Source: Bacillus sp. IITD106
GTDB taxonomy: Bacteria; Bacillota; Bacilli; Bacillales; Bacillaceae_C
Assembly: GCF_019459225.1 (NCBI RefSeq)
Contig: NZ_JAIAZY010000005.1
Span: 62,001 to 126,000 of the forward strand
Direction: 5' to 3'
DNA: 64,000 nt
Of the stretch, positions 9,560-18,738 are shown in pieces. Both the position numbers and the translations under genes were made by a program. The notes below the pieces were generated by a model. The model made no database searches, was not told the DNA's origin, and worked only from the letters and a program-made list of their open reading frames with translations. The stretch's first letter is position 1, and each line of letters begins with the position of its first letter.

Positions 9560-9931
9560 TTAATTTTTGTTAAAAGTTCCTGCTTTTTTTTCACGATTCA
9601 ATCTTATTTTATAAATAATAAGTATGAGGGCTGCAACCATTAGACCTTCTGTAATAGGAAGGAATATTGCTAAAAAAGTTAAAAACAAACATCCGACAAT
9701 TAAGAAAAGATAAATAATCGCCGATTTTAATATTGGCAATTTCTTTGCAAAACCTAGTTTATAGACTAGGATAGATAATCCTGTAATCGTTAACCATAGC
9801 AACCAGTTAGTAGCCGATGCACTATTCGTTAATTGATAAAAAAATCTTAAAGTCGGTGAAAAATTATTTATCGCCCTTATATCTGAAGTCGTAAGTGCTA
9901 GTAAAAAATCCCCGATATGCAATAGGTTCAT
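9560..9931 (-). CDS. ylaH: YlaH-like membrane protein
   Basis: A 123-residue protein with three hydrophobic segments (about 43-60, 70-90 and 94-108) and a basic C-terminal tail. The start is placed at ATG 9931, because GGAAAGG lies just upstream; a longer frame from a TTG at 9952 would include that site. Size and location between ylaI and typA match YlaH. No known function. Confidence 0.8.
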   Translation of the reverse strand: MNLLHIGDFLLALTTSDIRAINNFSPTLRFFYQLTNSASATNWLLWLTITGLSILVYKLGFAKKLPILKSAIIYLFLIVGCLFLTFLAIFLPITEGLMVAALILIIYKIRLNREKKAGTFNKN

Positions 9932-9964
9932 CGTACCTTTCCTCTCTCTCAAACAATTACCATA

Positions 9965-9997
9965 AATGAAAACTCGGCCCTTTTATTGGAGCCGAGT
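9965..9997 (-). terminator. Terminator after typA
   Basis: On the minus strand, stem ACTCGGC / GCCGAGT (9991-9997 and 9972-9978) followed by TTTCATTT. Confidence 0.7.
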
Positions 9998-10028
9998 ATA
10001 GCATAGCATATTTATTCTAATTGTTCAT

Positions 10029-11870
10029 CTATTGTTCCATTTCAGCATACTTTTTCTTTTTAGCAATTCGTTCACGTTCATTTTTATTTAATATTTTTTT
10101 ACGTAAACGGATTGATTCTGGGGTTACTTCACAATATTCATCGTCATTTAAATATTCTAGAGCTTCTTCTAGAGACATAATACGAGGTTTTTTGATGACT
10201 GCAGTTTGATCCTTTGTTGCGGATCTAACATTCGTTGCATGTTTTGTTTTTGTTATATTGACAGTAATATCATTTTCCCTCGTATGCTCACCAACAACCA
10301 TACCTTCATAGATTTCAGTTCCCGGCTCAACAAAAATCGTTCCGCGATCTTCTACTTGTAAAATACCGTAAGTAGTCGCTTTTCCCGTTTCCATCGATAC
10401 TAGAACACCTTGTCGTCTTCCACCAACCTTGCCTTGCTGCATCGGTTGATAACTGTCAAAGGTGTGATTTAGAATTCCGTAACCTCTAGTTAATGACATA
10501 AATTCAGTCGTGTAACCAATTAACCCTCGTGCTGGTACGTGAAATACTAAACGAACTTGTCCATTTCCGTTATTTATCATGTCCAGCATTTCACCTTTTC
10601 TAGACCCCAGAGATTCAATGACGCCGCCTGTATGTTCTTCTGGGATATCAATTTGAACCCTTTCAATTGGCTCACATTTTACACCGTCTATTTCTTTGAC
10701 GATAACTTGTGGCTTGGATACTTGCAGTTCGAAACCTTCCCGCCTCATGTTTTCGATTAAAATAGATAGATGAAGCTCTCCTCTTCCAGAAACAATCCAC
10801 GCATCAGGAGAATCTGTGTTTTCTACACGAAGGCTTACATCCGTTTCGAGCTGACTGCGGAGGCGTTCCTCTACTTTTCGCGATGTTAAATATTTGCCTT
10901 CCCTTCCTGCAAAAGGACTATTATTTACTAAAAAAGTCATCTGCAATGTAGGTTCATCTATTCTTAATGCAGGGAGCGCCTCTTGATGTTCAATTGGACA
11001 AATCGTATCCCCCACATCAATATTTTCCATTCCTGAAACAGCAATCAGATCTCCAGCAAAAGCTTCATCTATCTCCACTCTTTTTAAACCGAAGAACCCG
11101 AACATTTTTGTAACACGAAATTGCTTGTTCGTCCCATCTTGCTTAAGGATAGCAACCTGCTGGCCAACCTTCATAGAACCTCTAAAAATTCTTCCAATCC
11201 CGATTCTTCCAACATAATCATTATAATCGAGTAATGAAACTTGGAACTGCAATGGTTCTTCTTTGTTATCAACTGGAGCAGGGATAAAGTCAATAATTGT
11301 CTCATATAATGCTTCCATATTTTCTGCAGGCTCGTTCATATCTCTTGTCGCTATTCCTTTAATTCCTGAAGCATATATAACAGGAAATTCCAACTGTTCG
11401 TCACTTGCATCCAATTCTATGAACAGTTCAAGTACCTCATCGATCACTTCTTCTGGACGAGCAAAATCACGGTCAATTTTGTTTACAACAACAATTGGCG
11501 TCAATTTTTGTTCCAATGCTTTTTTTAGAACAAATCGTGTTTGGGGCATGCAGCCTTCGTAAGCATCTACAACCAATAGAACTCCATCGACCATTTTTAA
11601 AATACGCTCGACCTCTCCTCCGAAGTCAGCGTGGCCTGGAGTATCGAGTATATTTATTTTTGTATCTTTATATTGAATGGCAGTATTTTTTGCTAGGATT
11701 GTAATTCCGCGCTCTCTTTCAATATCGTTGGAATCCATAGCACGCTCTGCCACTTGTTCATTTGATCTAAATGTTCCTGACTGTCTTAAAAGCTGGTCAA
11801 CCAATGTAGTTTTACCATGGTCGACGTGTGCGATAATGGCAATATTACGTATGTCTTCTCTAAATTTCAA
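10029..11870 (-). CDS. typA: Ribosome-associated GTPase TypA/BipA
   Basis: Translational GTPase of the EF-G family that binds 70S ribosomes and acts in ribosome assembly and stress adaptation. G1 is [11 protein letters not shown]3 is DTPGHAD and G4 is NKID. Domain II, the EF-G-like domains III and V, and the BipA-specific C-terminal domain fill 613 residues, the usual length. The start is a TTG at 11870 with GGGAGG 7 bases upstream; no ATG fits better. The leader just upstream contains a decayed copy of the dispersed repeat (11890-11996). Confidence 0.96.
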   Translation of the reverse strand: MKFREDIRNIAIIAHVDHGKTTLVDQLLRQSGTFRSNEQVAERAMDSNDIERERGITILAKNTAIQYKDTKINILDTPGHADFGGEVERILKMVDGVLLVVDAYEGCMPQTRFVLKKALEQKLTPIVVVNKIDRDFARPEEVIDEVLELFIELDASDEQLEFPVIYASGIKGIATRDMNEPAENMEALYETIIDFIPAPVDNKEEPLQFQVSLLDYNDYVGRIGIGRIFRGSMKVGQQVAILKQDGTNKQFRVTKMFGFFGLKRVEIDEAFAGDLIAVSGMENIDVGDTICPIEHQEALPALRIDEPTLQMTFLVNNSPFAGREGKYLTSRKVEERLRSQLETDVSLRVENTDSPDAWIVSGRGELHLSILIENMRREGFELQVSKPQVIVKEIDGVKCEPIERVQIDIPEEHTGGVIESLGSRKGEMLDMINNGNGQVRLVFHVPARGLIGYTTEFMSLTRGYGILNHTFDSYQPMQQGKVGGRRQGVLVSMETGKATTYGILQVEDRGTIFVEPGTEIYEGMVVGEHTRENDITVNITKTKHATNVRSATKDQTAVIKKPRIMSLEEALEYLNDDEYCEVTPESIRLRKKILNKNERERIAKKKKYAEMEQ

Positions 11871-11889
11871 GGTGTTTCCTCCCGCTGGT

Positions 11890-11996
11890 AGAAAAGCACA
11901 AGCATTTTGCTTATCGACAAATGAACTTCGGGCACCTCTGGCTTATCGTTGGAAATAAGACAGAAAGTTTAACTAGTCGACATTCGCTTGTGCTAA
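11890..11996. repeat. Degenerate dispersed repeat, copy D (typA leader)
   Basis: Begins GAAAAGCACAAGCA and ends TTCGCTTGTGCTA; AGCACAAGC (11895-11903) is exactly inverted at 11986-11994. Internal blocks TTGCTTATCGAC, GAACTTC and AAGTTTAACTAGTCGA parallel copy A at 4465-4620. It would form a long hairpin in the typA 5' leader. Confidence 0.6.
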
Positions 11997-12092
11997 ACAT
12001 TTTAAAATTATTTTTAACTGAAGTATTATATCATATGCTATAGAAGATTTGGAATTTTTTTTGTACAATAGATTTTTAAGGAGGCAGAATAA

Positions 12093-12278
12093 ATGAATGG
12101 AATTAAATGGAATCTTTTATTATTAGCAACAATCGGTGCTTTTTCAATAGTTGGATTTGGAATATCCGTAGGTGCAAGCAGCTATATTGGCATGATTGCT
12201 TGCTTAATCATATTAATAGCAGTAACAGGCTATGGATTTAAAACGAAGAAAAAAATGAGAGATGAAGGCAAATTGTAG
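12093..12278 (+). CDS. ylaF: YlaF-like small membrane protein (DUF5325)
   Basis: A 61-residue protein with two hydrophobic segments (about 8-28 and 31-48) and a basic tail. AAGGAGG lies 8 bases before ATG. A TACAAT -10 candidate sits at 12062-12067. Size and location next to typA match YlaF. The function is unknown. Confidence 0.8.
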   Translation: MNGIKWNLLLLATIGAFSIVGFGISVGASSYIGMIACLIILIAVTGYGFKTKKKMRDEGKL

Positions 12279-12333
12279 ATAAGCGAACTCTTCTTTATTA
12301 TAGGAAGAGCGAGTTCCATGGGAAGAACAGTTT

Positions 12334-12376
12334 AGGGAGCCTCCATTGACCCACTAAATACCCAGTGAGGCTCCCT
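12334..12376. repeat. Inverted repeat between ylaF and suhB
   Basis: Perfect 10-base arms AGGGAGCCTC (12334-12343) and GAGGCTCCCT (12367-12376) around a 23-base loop. No T-tract on either strand, so it is not a classical terminator, although its convergent position suggests 3'-end processing or termination. Confidence 0.6.
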
Positions 12377-12402
12377 AACTAGAAGGAAGTCAAAGTATCA
12401 CT

Positions 12403-13191
12403 TTAATTGGCTTGAAAATATTCTTTGATTAACTTTTCGTGAAGTCCTGGTTTTGCAACGATTATGGGGCTCTTTTCCAGCAGATTAAGTGATTCGCCTT
12501 TAAAATCTGTAACGACACCGCCAACCTCTTCTACGATAATTTTCCCGCCTGCAAAATCCCAAGGTGATAGCATCTTACTAATGTAAGCATCTAGCCGTCC
12601 AGTTGCAACGTAAGCAAATTCTAGAGCGGCGGAACCGTACGATCTCGTCCCTCTTACATCCTTTACTAAAGGAATAAGCTTGTTTTTTGAGTCATTTGAT
12701 GTTAATAAAGCAGCACTTAGTCCAATAACGGCTTCATTAACATCTACTTTTTCAAGCGTTGGGAGTTTTATGTCATCCCAATAAGCTCCTTCACCACGCT
12801 TAGCGAAATAAAGCTCATTATGTACTACATCATACAAATAGCCAAGCTTCCCTTCTCCATTTTCAAATATTCCAATTGAAATAAAAAAGTTCCTCTGCTG
12901 ATGGATAAAATTCATTGTTCCATCAATCGGATCAATGATCCAGATGACACCATCCATTTTTTTGATTTCATCACCAAATCCTTCTTCCCCTAATATCTTA
13001 TGAGAGGGGAATCTTCTACGAATATGATTTGTGAAAAACTGTTCTATCTCTTTATCAATATTCGTCACTAAATCGTTTGCATCAGCTTTTGTATCTATTT
13101 GTAAGGCTGTTTCAAATGATGCAATAATGTTTCTACCAGCTTCTTTTAGCCATTCCTTAACTAACGAATCTACTATTGACCAATTGACCAT
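12403..13191 (-). CDS. suhB: Inositol monophosphatase family phosphatase
   Basis: Mg2+-dependent phosphatase of the IMPase/FBPase superfamily, hydrolysing inositol-1-phosphate and possibly other sugar phosphates or nucleotides. Metal-site motifs are seen: GEEGFGD at about 68, DPIDGTMNF at about 86, and WDFAGG at about 210. At 262 residues it is normal in size. GGAGG lies 6 bases before ATG. It corresponds to yktC of B. subtilis by sequence and neighbours. The exact in vivo substrate cannot be told. Confidence 0.9.
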   Translation of the reverse strand: MVNWSIVDSLVKEWLKEAGRNIIASFETALQIDTKADANDLVTNIDKEIEQFFTNHIRRRFPSHKILGEEGFGDEIKKMDGVIWIIDPIDGTMNFIHQQRNFFISIGIFENGEGKLGYLYDVVHNELYFAKRGEGAYWDDIKLPTLEKVDVNEAVIGLSAALLTSNDSKNKLIPLVKDVRGTRSYGSAALEFAYVATGRLDAYISKMLSPWDFAGGKIIVEEVGGVVTDFKGESLNLLEKSPIIVAKPGLHEKLIKEYFQAN

Positions 13192-13264
13192 TACAATTCC
13201 TCCATGACATTCTGTCTATCAATAAGCTTAGAGAAAACCACTTGTAAATTCAAGTTGCTGTATA

Positions 13265-13313
13265 GAATAAAAACGAACTGCCCAATGATTCCATCCGTGG
13301 GAGTCCGTTTCAA
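13265..13313 (-). terminator. Terminator upstream of suhB
   Basis: Minus-strand stem formed by 13298-13310 and 13271-13284 (one bulge, one mismatch), then TTTTTATTC. Ends the small gene at 13354-13548. Confidence 0.7.
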
Positions 13314-13353
13314 TTTTTCAATAAATATCTAGTAATCCTCATATTTTCATAAG

Positions 13354-13548
13354 TCACAACGCTTCAAGTTTTATTAATTCTGTGCGAATTCTTTCTAGTT
13401 TACGCTTTGTTTTTGCCTTCATTTCTTCATCATTTTCTTGTAGAGCGTCAAAAAGAACGGCTAACTCATAGTTTAACTCTAAACGTAGAACAGCAAGCTT
13501 TTGTTTATCCAAACTCTTTTTCCTATATGCATTCACTACTTGTTTCAT
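13354..13548 (-). CDS. Small charged helical protein
   Basis: A 64-residue Lys/Glu/Leu-rich protein, predicted almost entirely helical and possibly coiled coil, without Cys or membrane segment. GAAGGGG is 8 bases before ATG and a terminator follows, so it is a real gene. It lies between yktA and suhB, a region where B. subtilis has the small gene ykzI; I do not know that sequence well enough to assign the name. The function is unknown. Confidence 0.7.
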   Translation of the reverse strand: MKQVVNAYRKKSLDKQKLAVLRLELNYELAVLFDALQENDEEMKAKTKRKLERIRTELIKLEAL

Positions 13549-13757
13549 GGTAATACACCCCTTCCGAAATGGTTGTAGATTTATTCAACTTTCGGGTTTA
13601 CTTATTGTATTGTATGTTGCCGCAATATTGCCGGTAACAAAATTGTGTGTTCACCTAATGTCTAGAAGATTGAATAAATTAGCAATGATTGCTTTTGCTT
13701 TTTTGTACCCGTTTACCAACTTTCATAAACGTCATACACCTGGTAATATAGTGGAAC

Positions 13758-14036
13758 TTACTTGCCTCCCATTTTAATCGTTATTTGATTCTCTGCTTCT
13801 TTTGCTTTTTTAATCGTTTTATAAGAAGAATATCCACTTACTTCCTCAAATTCCTTATCTAATCTTTTTTCTTCCGCTTTACTCGGGACAATTTCTTTAA
13901 ACCTCCTATATCTGTTCATGAGTTCTGATTTTTCGATTCCTTTTTCATAGGCTTCTTCGATGGCATGAAAAAAATGAACGACATCAACGACTTCTTCTGT
14001 AGTCCAATCTAGCGAAAATGGGTATTGATATTCCAT
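13758..14036 (-). CDS. yktA: UPF0223 family protein YktA
   Basis: A 92-residue soluble protein starting [19 protein letters not shown], which matches the UPF0223/YktA family. The start is ATG 14036 with AAAGGAG 8 bases upstream; the longer frame from 14096 has no ribosome site. Divergent from speA, as in B. subtilis. yktB is absent. The function is unknown. Confidence 0.85.
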   Translation of the reverse strand: MEYQYPFSLDWTTEEVVDVVHFFHAIEEAYEKGIEKSELMNRYRRFKEIVPSKAEEKRLDKEFEEVSGYSSYKTIKKAKEAENQITIKMGGK

Positions 14037-14197
14037 ATTAAACGCTCCTTTAAAACTTATATTTATTATTTGTTTACTTATAAAGACGTATACCAATATT
14101 TTGATTATGCATATATCCCTTTGAAAAACAAATCATTGATGTTATAATTTGTTCTTGTTTCATCATTTTTCTATCTACATTAAAGGATGTGACGTCA

Positions 14198-15670
14198 ATG
14201 TCCCAATATGAAACTCCGTTATTTACGGGACTGGTGCAGCATGCCAAATCCAATCCAATTCAATTCCATATTCCTGGACATAAAAAAGGAGCTGGAATGG
14301 ATCCGGAATTTAGAAATTATATCGGAGAAAATGCACTATCTATAGATTTAATAAATATAACACCTTTAGACGATTTGCATTCCCCAAAAGGAATGATAAA
14401 AGAGGCACAAAAATTAGCAGCCGAAGCTTTCGGGGCAGACTATACGTTTTTCTCTGTACAAGGGACAAGTGGTGCAATTATGACAATGATTTTGTCAGTC
14501 TGTGGGCCGGGGGATAAAATCATTGTTCCACGGAATGTGCACAAGTCGGTTATGTCAGCGATTGTCTTTTCTGGAGCTACACCTATTTTCATCCACCCTG
14601 AAATCGATTCAAATTTAGGAATTTCCCATGGGATCACCACAGATTCAGTTGAAAAAGCTTTACAAATGCATCCTGATGCAAAAGGATTACTTGTCATAAA
14701 CCCGACTTATTTTGGAATAGCCGCAGACTTAAAGAAGATTGTCGAAATTGCTCATTCGCATCATGTTCCAGTTCTAGTTGACGAGGCACATGGAGTGCAT
14801 ATTCATTTCCATGAGGGCTTGCCTATTTCCGCTATGGAAGCTGGGGCAGATATGGCAGCAACTAGTGTGCATAAGCTTGGTGGATCGTTAACGCAAAGTT
14901 CTGTATTAAATGTCCGCGAAGGACTTGTGTCTTCACAAAGGGTACAATCCATTATCAGTATGCTTACAACTACATCAACTTCCTATTTATTACTCGCTTC
15001 ACTCGATACAGCCAGAAGAAGACTTGCAATAGAAGGAAGAGATCTTATTGGAAAGGCCATCTCCCTTGCTGAATCCATTCGCAAAAAGGTAAATACGATC
15101 CCGCATCTCTCGTGTCCTGGAAAAGATATTCTTGAGTCTGACGCTGTCTTCGATTATGATCCAACGAAACTAATCATCTCGGTAAAAGACCTTGGTATTA
15201 ATGGATATGAAGCTGAAAAATGGCTTCGAGATGAGTATCAAATAGAAGTAGAGCTTTCTGATTTATATAATATTTTATGTATTATTACTCCTGGAGACTC
15301 TGAAGTAGAGGCCACCGTCCTAATTGAAGCATTAGAAAAATTATCCGAGCAATTCGGAAAAGTGGATGATGATGCAAACCATCATAATGTGCTTCTACCT
15401 GATATTCCTCTTTTAGCTATGAGTCCTCGAGATGCCTTCTATTCCGAGACCGAAATTGTCCCTCTCGGAGAATCTGCTGGACGGATTAGCGCCGAATTTA
15501 TCATGGTTTACCCACCAGGTATCCCTATTTTTATACCAGGAGAGATTATTACGGAAGAGAATCTATTATATATTAGAAAAAACCTTGAAGTAGGTTTACC
15601 AGTTCAAGGACTTGAAGACGAAACATTAAAGACGATTAGGGTTATTAAAGAATTCGAAGCAATCAAGTAA
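14198..15670 (+). CDS. speA: Arginine decarboxylase (biosynthetic, PLP-dependent)
   Basis: Decarboxylates arginine to agmatine, the first step of polyamine synthesis in Bacillus. It is an Orn/Lys/Arg decarboxylase class I fold: the PLP aspartate region VLVDEAHG at 192-199 and the PLP lysine in SVHKLGGS (K226). I start at ATG 14198, with AAAGGA 10 bases upstream; this gives 490 residues, the length I recall for B. subtilis SpeA. An in-frame GTG at 14189 is too close to the ribosome site. Lysine decarboxylase is a less likely alternative given the genomic position. Confidence 0.9.
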   Translation: MSQYETPLFTGLVQHAKSNPIQFHIPGHKKGAGMDPEFRNYIGENALSIDLINITPLDDLHSPKGMIKEAQKLAAEAFGADYTFFSVQGTSGAIMTMILSVCGPGDKIIVPRNVHKSVMSAIVFSGATPIFIHPEIDSNLGISHGITTDSVEKALQMHPDAKGLLVINPTYFGIAADLKKIVEIAHSHHVPVLVDEAHGVHIHFHEGLPISAMEAGADMAATSVHKLGGSLTQSSVLNVREGLVSSQRVQSIISMLTTTSTSYLLLASLDTARRRLAIEGRDLIGKAISLAESIRKKVNTIPHLSCPGKDILESDAVFDYDPTKLIISVKDLGINGYEAEKWLRDEYQIEVELSDLYNILCIITPGDSEVEATVLIEALEKLSEQFGKVDDDANHHNVLLPDIPLLAMSPRDAFYSETEIVPLGESAGRISAEFIMVYPPGIPIFIPGEIITEENLLYIRKNLEVGLPVQGLEDETLKTIRVIKEFEAIK

Positions 15671-15677
15671 CATATTT

Positions 15678-15705
15678 AAGAGAGGCAGATGAGCCTCTCT
15701 TTTCA
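15678..15705 (+). terminator. Terminator after speA
   Basis: Perfect stem AAGAGAGGC / GCCTCTCTT with a 6-base loop, followed by TTCATTG; 7 bases after the speA stop. Confidence 0.8.
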
Positions 15706-15754
15706 TTGTTAAAAAAGTATATATTTTTACTAAGAATTATTACGGGACCAGTGT

Positions 15755-16034
15755 CCGTCCTGTCTAGCTCCAGGCGCCCAGCGACTAGCAAACTTTCAGC
15801 TTCTTCCTACGATAAGTCAACATCGGCTCGTCTTGTCTAGCTCCAGGCGCTAGCCCCTCGAGGTCAAATAACCTGAGTCAATAAAAGTCAAAAAGCAGAC
15901 TTTTTTTGACTCAGAACATTTGCTTGTCGGGGCTAATCGAGCGCCTTACGCTTTTCCAACCTCGCCGTGTTTCCTTTATCTCGTCAGAAGCTTAAAAAGT
16001 TTGTACGTCGCTGAACGGGCGCCTTGCGCTTTTC
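15755..16034 (-). repeat. Dispersed repeat, copy B, carrying a nested repeat
   Basis: Read on the minus strand, it starts AAAAGCGCAAGGCGCC, shares GACGTACAAACTT, GAGATAAAGGAAACACG, GATGTTGACTTA and GTTTGCTAGTCG in the same order as copy A, and ends GGCGCCTGGAGCTAGACA. Between the second and third blocks lies an inserted element (15831-15960). It begins about one base after the stop codon of the deacetylase gene, so it provides that gene's 3' region. Confidence 0.8.
15831..15960 (-). repeat. Nested repeat element inside copy B
   Basis: A 130-base element with ends of the same type (AAAAGCGTAAGGCGC and GCGCCTGGAGCTAGACA on the minus strand) but a different core, containing a hairpin with TGAGTCA/TGACTCA arms. 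CTCG occurs directly on both sides (15827-15830 and 15961-15964), as a target duplication would. No transposase is encoded. Confidence 0.7.
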
Positions 16035-16871
16035 TTAGTTAGGCGTTTCTATTAATTTTGGATCTAATGTTTCGTAACCTTTTTCCCTTAAACCCTTAAC
16101 AATCTGCTCCAACCCTGCGTTTGTCCATTCTCTATCATGCATAAGTAAATTCGCGCCATTCCCTAATAACTCTGTATTCACCATAATATTAGCAATGGCA
16201 TCCTTTGACATATAGTCCTTTTCCCAATCGTATCCATATGTCCAGTTCATGACAAGCATCTTTTCTTCAGCAGCGATTTGCTTGCTGATATCTGTATTCT
16301 CACCAAATGGAGCACGGAAGAACTTAGGACGTTCCCCAGTTATTTCTTCAACTTTATCATTTACAGAAAGAATTTCTTCTTTTTGCTCTTCAGGAGATAG
16401 AGTAGTCAAATTAGCATGTGAGAACGTATGGTTCCCTATTTCGAATCCAAGATCGTATATTTCTTTTAAAATAGTTTCTTTTTCAGGGGAATTGATGAAA
16501 TGTCCATTAACGAAAAAAATCGCTGGTGCATTTAAATCTTTTAACGTTTTAGCCATTTCAAGCGCGTATTGATCAGGGGCATCATCAATTGTCAGTAAAG
16601 CAACTTTCGGATTTGCCTCCTCTATTGGCTCAAGAGCAAAAACTGCATTCATTCTATACTCAGGAACAGTTTCTTCTGCCTTTTGTTCCTCAACTTTTTC
16701 TTCTTCCATGCTGTCTTCAACCTTTTGTTCTTCCTCTTTTTCTATTGAGTCAGAATTTTTTTCTTCGGTCACTGACTGATTGTTTTCCTTTTTTTCTGCT
16801 TTCTGTGTAGACGTGCTGCTACACGCAGATAATACAATTGCTGCAATAAATATGGTGACTATAAATCTCAT
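16035..16871 (-). CDS. Polysaccharide deacetylase family lipoprotein
   Basis: Predicted cell-surface deacetylase acting on peptidoglycan or another N-acetylated glycan. A lipobox LSAC (Cys17) is followed by a Glu/Lys-rich low-complexity linker (about 25-70) and a NodB domain (about 90-275). Catalytic motifs present: TIDDAP (metal/base aspartates), HTFSH (metal histidines), RAPFG and LMHD. At 278 residues it is a single-domain enzyme. Not the pdaA or pgdA gene by position. The stop codon abuts repeat copy B. Confidence 0.88.
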   Translation of the reverse strand: MRFIVTIFIAAIVLSACSSTSTQKAEKKENNQSVTEEKNSDSIEKEEEQKVEDSMEEEKVEEQKAEETVPEYRMNAVFALEPIEEANPKVALLTIDDAPDQYALEMAKTLKDLNAPAIFFVNGHFINSPEKETILKEIYDLGFEIGNHTFSHANLTTLSPEEQKEEILSVNDKVEEITGERPKFFRAPFGENTDISKQIAAEEKMLVMNWTYGYDWEKDYMSKDAIANIMVNTELLGNGANLLMHDREWTNAGLEQIVKGLREKGYETLDPKLIETPN

Positions 16872-16942
16872 ACCGTTCCCCTTTCTAGTTGTGAGCTTAC
16901 GTATGATTATTATAGACTTGTATATTTATAGCATTCAAGGAA

Positions 16943-17185
16943 TTATATTAAAAAATTCAGCATTGATTGTAGCAATCCATATGTGACTAAACTTAAAACA
17001 GTAATGATAAAGGTGTCTCTGCTCGAATCAACTATTTTGCTTGCTAATAGTATGGCGAGATAACTAAACACGATAAATAATATGACTTTAGATACGAGGT
17101 GATCTTTTCCAGAAAGCCATTCCGCAAGTGTAAAACCGCTCCAAATGATTAATTGTAGAAGAAGTGCAACATATTTCTTCACCAT
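16943..17185 (-). CDS. Small membrane protein, three hydrophobic segments
   Basis: An 80-residue hydrophobic protein with likely membrane segments at about 5-22, 32-48 and 58-76. GGTGAT lies 4-5 bases before ATG, a modest ribosome site. It follows no recognised family in my reading. It is between the pdh operon and the deacetylase gene on the same strand. B. subtilis has the small lipoprotein gene slp near here, but this protein has no lipobox, so it is different. The function is unknown. Confidence 0.6.
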   Translation of the reverse strand: MVKKYVALLLQLIIWSGFTLAEWLSGKDHLVSKVILFIVFSYLAILLASKIVDSSRDTFIITVLSLVTYGLLQSMLNFLI

Positions 17186-17263
17186 CTAAATCACCGTCAT
17201 TTCACATGTTTTTGCACGAATCGTTAAATTAATATGATTTTATGCAAATACATTCCCGAAAAT

Positions 17264-17316
17264 GAAAGGCTGTCTCCTTTCTGAAAGTAAATAGTACTTC
17301 AGTTGAGACAGCCTTT
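17264..17316 (-). terminator. Terminator of the pdhABCD operon
   Basis: 12-base perfect arms AAAGGCTGTCTC (17265-17276) / GAGACAGCCTTT (17305-17316); on the minus strand followed by CATTTTC. Strong stem, modest T-tract, 8 bases after the pdhD stop. Confidence 0.75.
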
Positions 17317-17324
17317 GGGCAAGT

Positions 17325-18734
17325 TTATTTTACAATATGAATTGGTGTTCCTAGAGCTACCTCTGCAGCTTCCATTGTAATTTCACCTAATGTTGGATGA
17401 GCATGGATGGTCATCGCAATATCTTCAGCAGTCATTCCTGCTTCAATCGCTAGGCCAAGCTCTGAAATCATATCTGATGCACTTGGACCAGCAATTTGCG
17501 CGCCAATAACTAAGCCATCTTCTTTACGAGTGACAAGCTTAACAAATCCATCCGTATTATTTAAAGCTAAAGCACGGCCATTAGCTGCAAACGGGAATTT
17601 AGCAGCCGTAATATCAAGGCCTTCTTCCTTCGCTTGCGCTTCTGTATATCCAACCGTAGCAAGCTCAGGCTCGGAGAATACTACTGCAGGGATGCCTAAA
17701 TAATCGACTTCTGATGGTTGGCCAGAAATAGCTTCTGCAGCGATTTTTCCTTCATATGATGCCTTATGTGCTAATGGAGGACCAGGCACAATATCACCAA
17801 TTGCAAAAATATTGTTTACGCTTGTTCTACATTGTTTATCTACTTCAATAACTCCGCGATCAGTCATTTTAATTCCAACTTGTTCAAGTCCAAGCTCATC
17901 AGTGTTTGGTTTACGTCCCACTGTAACAAGAACATAATCAGCTTCGATTGTTTTTTCTTCACCCTTAGCATCATATGTTACTTTGACGCCATTATCAGTT
18001 TCCTCTACGCCTTTAGCCATTGCTTTTGTTACAATTTCCACGTTCTTCTTTTTCAAGTTGCGTTTAACAAGTGCAGTCATTTGCTTTTCAAAGCCGCTTA
18101 AAATATCATCTGCCCCTTCAAGTATCGTCACTTCAGAACCAAGGTTTGCATATGCAGTGCCTAATTCAGTACCAACATAACCACCGCCAATTACAACTAA
18201 CTTACTTGGGATTTCTTCTAGGCTTAAAGCACCTGTAGAATCAATGACACGTTTTGAATACTTAAAGCTTGGCAATTCGATTGGACGTGAACCTGTAGCA
18301 ATTATAGCATTTTTAAAGGTATAGGTTTGCGCGGAATTTTCATCCATCACACGAATACTGTGATCGTCGACGAAGTATGCTTCACCGCGAACGATTTCTA
18401 CTTTATTCCCTTTAAGAAGACCTTCTACACCACTTGTTAATTTTTTTACTACGCCGGCTTTCCATTCTTGAACTTTTGAGAAATCAATTGTTACATTTTC
18501 AGCTTTTATTCCCATATCGTCTGAATGTTTTGCTGTCTCATATCGATGTGATGCAGCAATCAATGCTTTGGAAGGGATACATCCGACATTCAAGCACACA
18601 CCGCCTAAGCTTCCTTTTTCTACGATGGTAACTTTTTGTCCAAGTTGTGCTGCACGAATAGCGGCTACATATCCCCCAGGACCTGCACCGATGACGATTG
18701 TATCTGTTTCAATAGGGAAATCTCCTACTACCAT
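17325..18734 (-). CDS. pdhD: Dihydrolipoyl dehydrogenase (E3)
   Basis: Reoxidises dihydrolipoamide on the E2 core of pyruvate dehydrogenase (and probably 2-oxoglutarate dehydrogenase), passing electrons to NAD+. FAD-binding GAGPGG at 16-21; redox disulfide C47/C52 in [12 protein letters not shown]-binding GGGYVG at about 185; C-terminal catalytic HAHPTLGE. At 469 residues it is normal. It starts 4 bases after pdhC, with GGAGG 10 bases before ATG. Last gene of the operon, followed by a strong hairpin. Confidence 0.97.
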   Translation of the reverse strand: MVVGDFPIETDTIVIGAGPGGYVAAIRAAQLGQKVTIVEKGSLGGVCLNVGCIPSKALIAASHRYETAKHSDDMGIKAENVTIDFSKVQEWKAGVVKKLTSGVEGLLKGNKVEIVRGEAYFVDDHSIRVMDENSAQTYTFKNAIIATGSRPIELPSFKYSKRVIDSTGALSLEEIPSKLVVIGGGYVGTELGTAYANLGSEVTILEGADDILSGFEKQMTALVKRNLKKKNVEIVTKAMAKGVEETDNGVKVTYDAKGEEKTIEADYVLVTVGRKPNTDELGLEQVGIKMTDRGVIEVDKQCRTSVNNIFAIGDIVPGPPLAHKASYEGKIAAEAISGQPSEVDYLGIPAVVFSEPELATVGYTEAQAKEEGLDITAAKFPFAANGRALALNNTDGFVKLVTRKEDGLVIGAQIAGPSASDMISELGLAIEAGMTAEDIAMTIHAHPTLGEITMEAAEVALGTPIHIVK

Positions 18735-18738
18735 TTTT

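Noticed and set aside
15755-16034. Insertion sequence
   Set aside because: The block is under 300 bases, non-coding and without transposase; better described as a nested short repeat.
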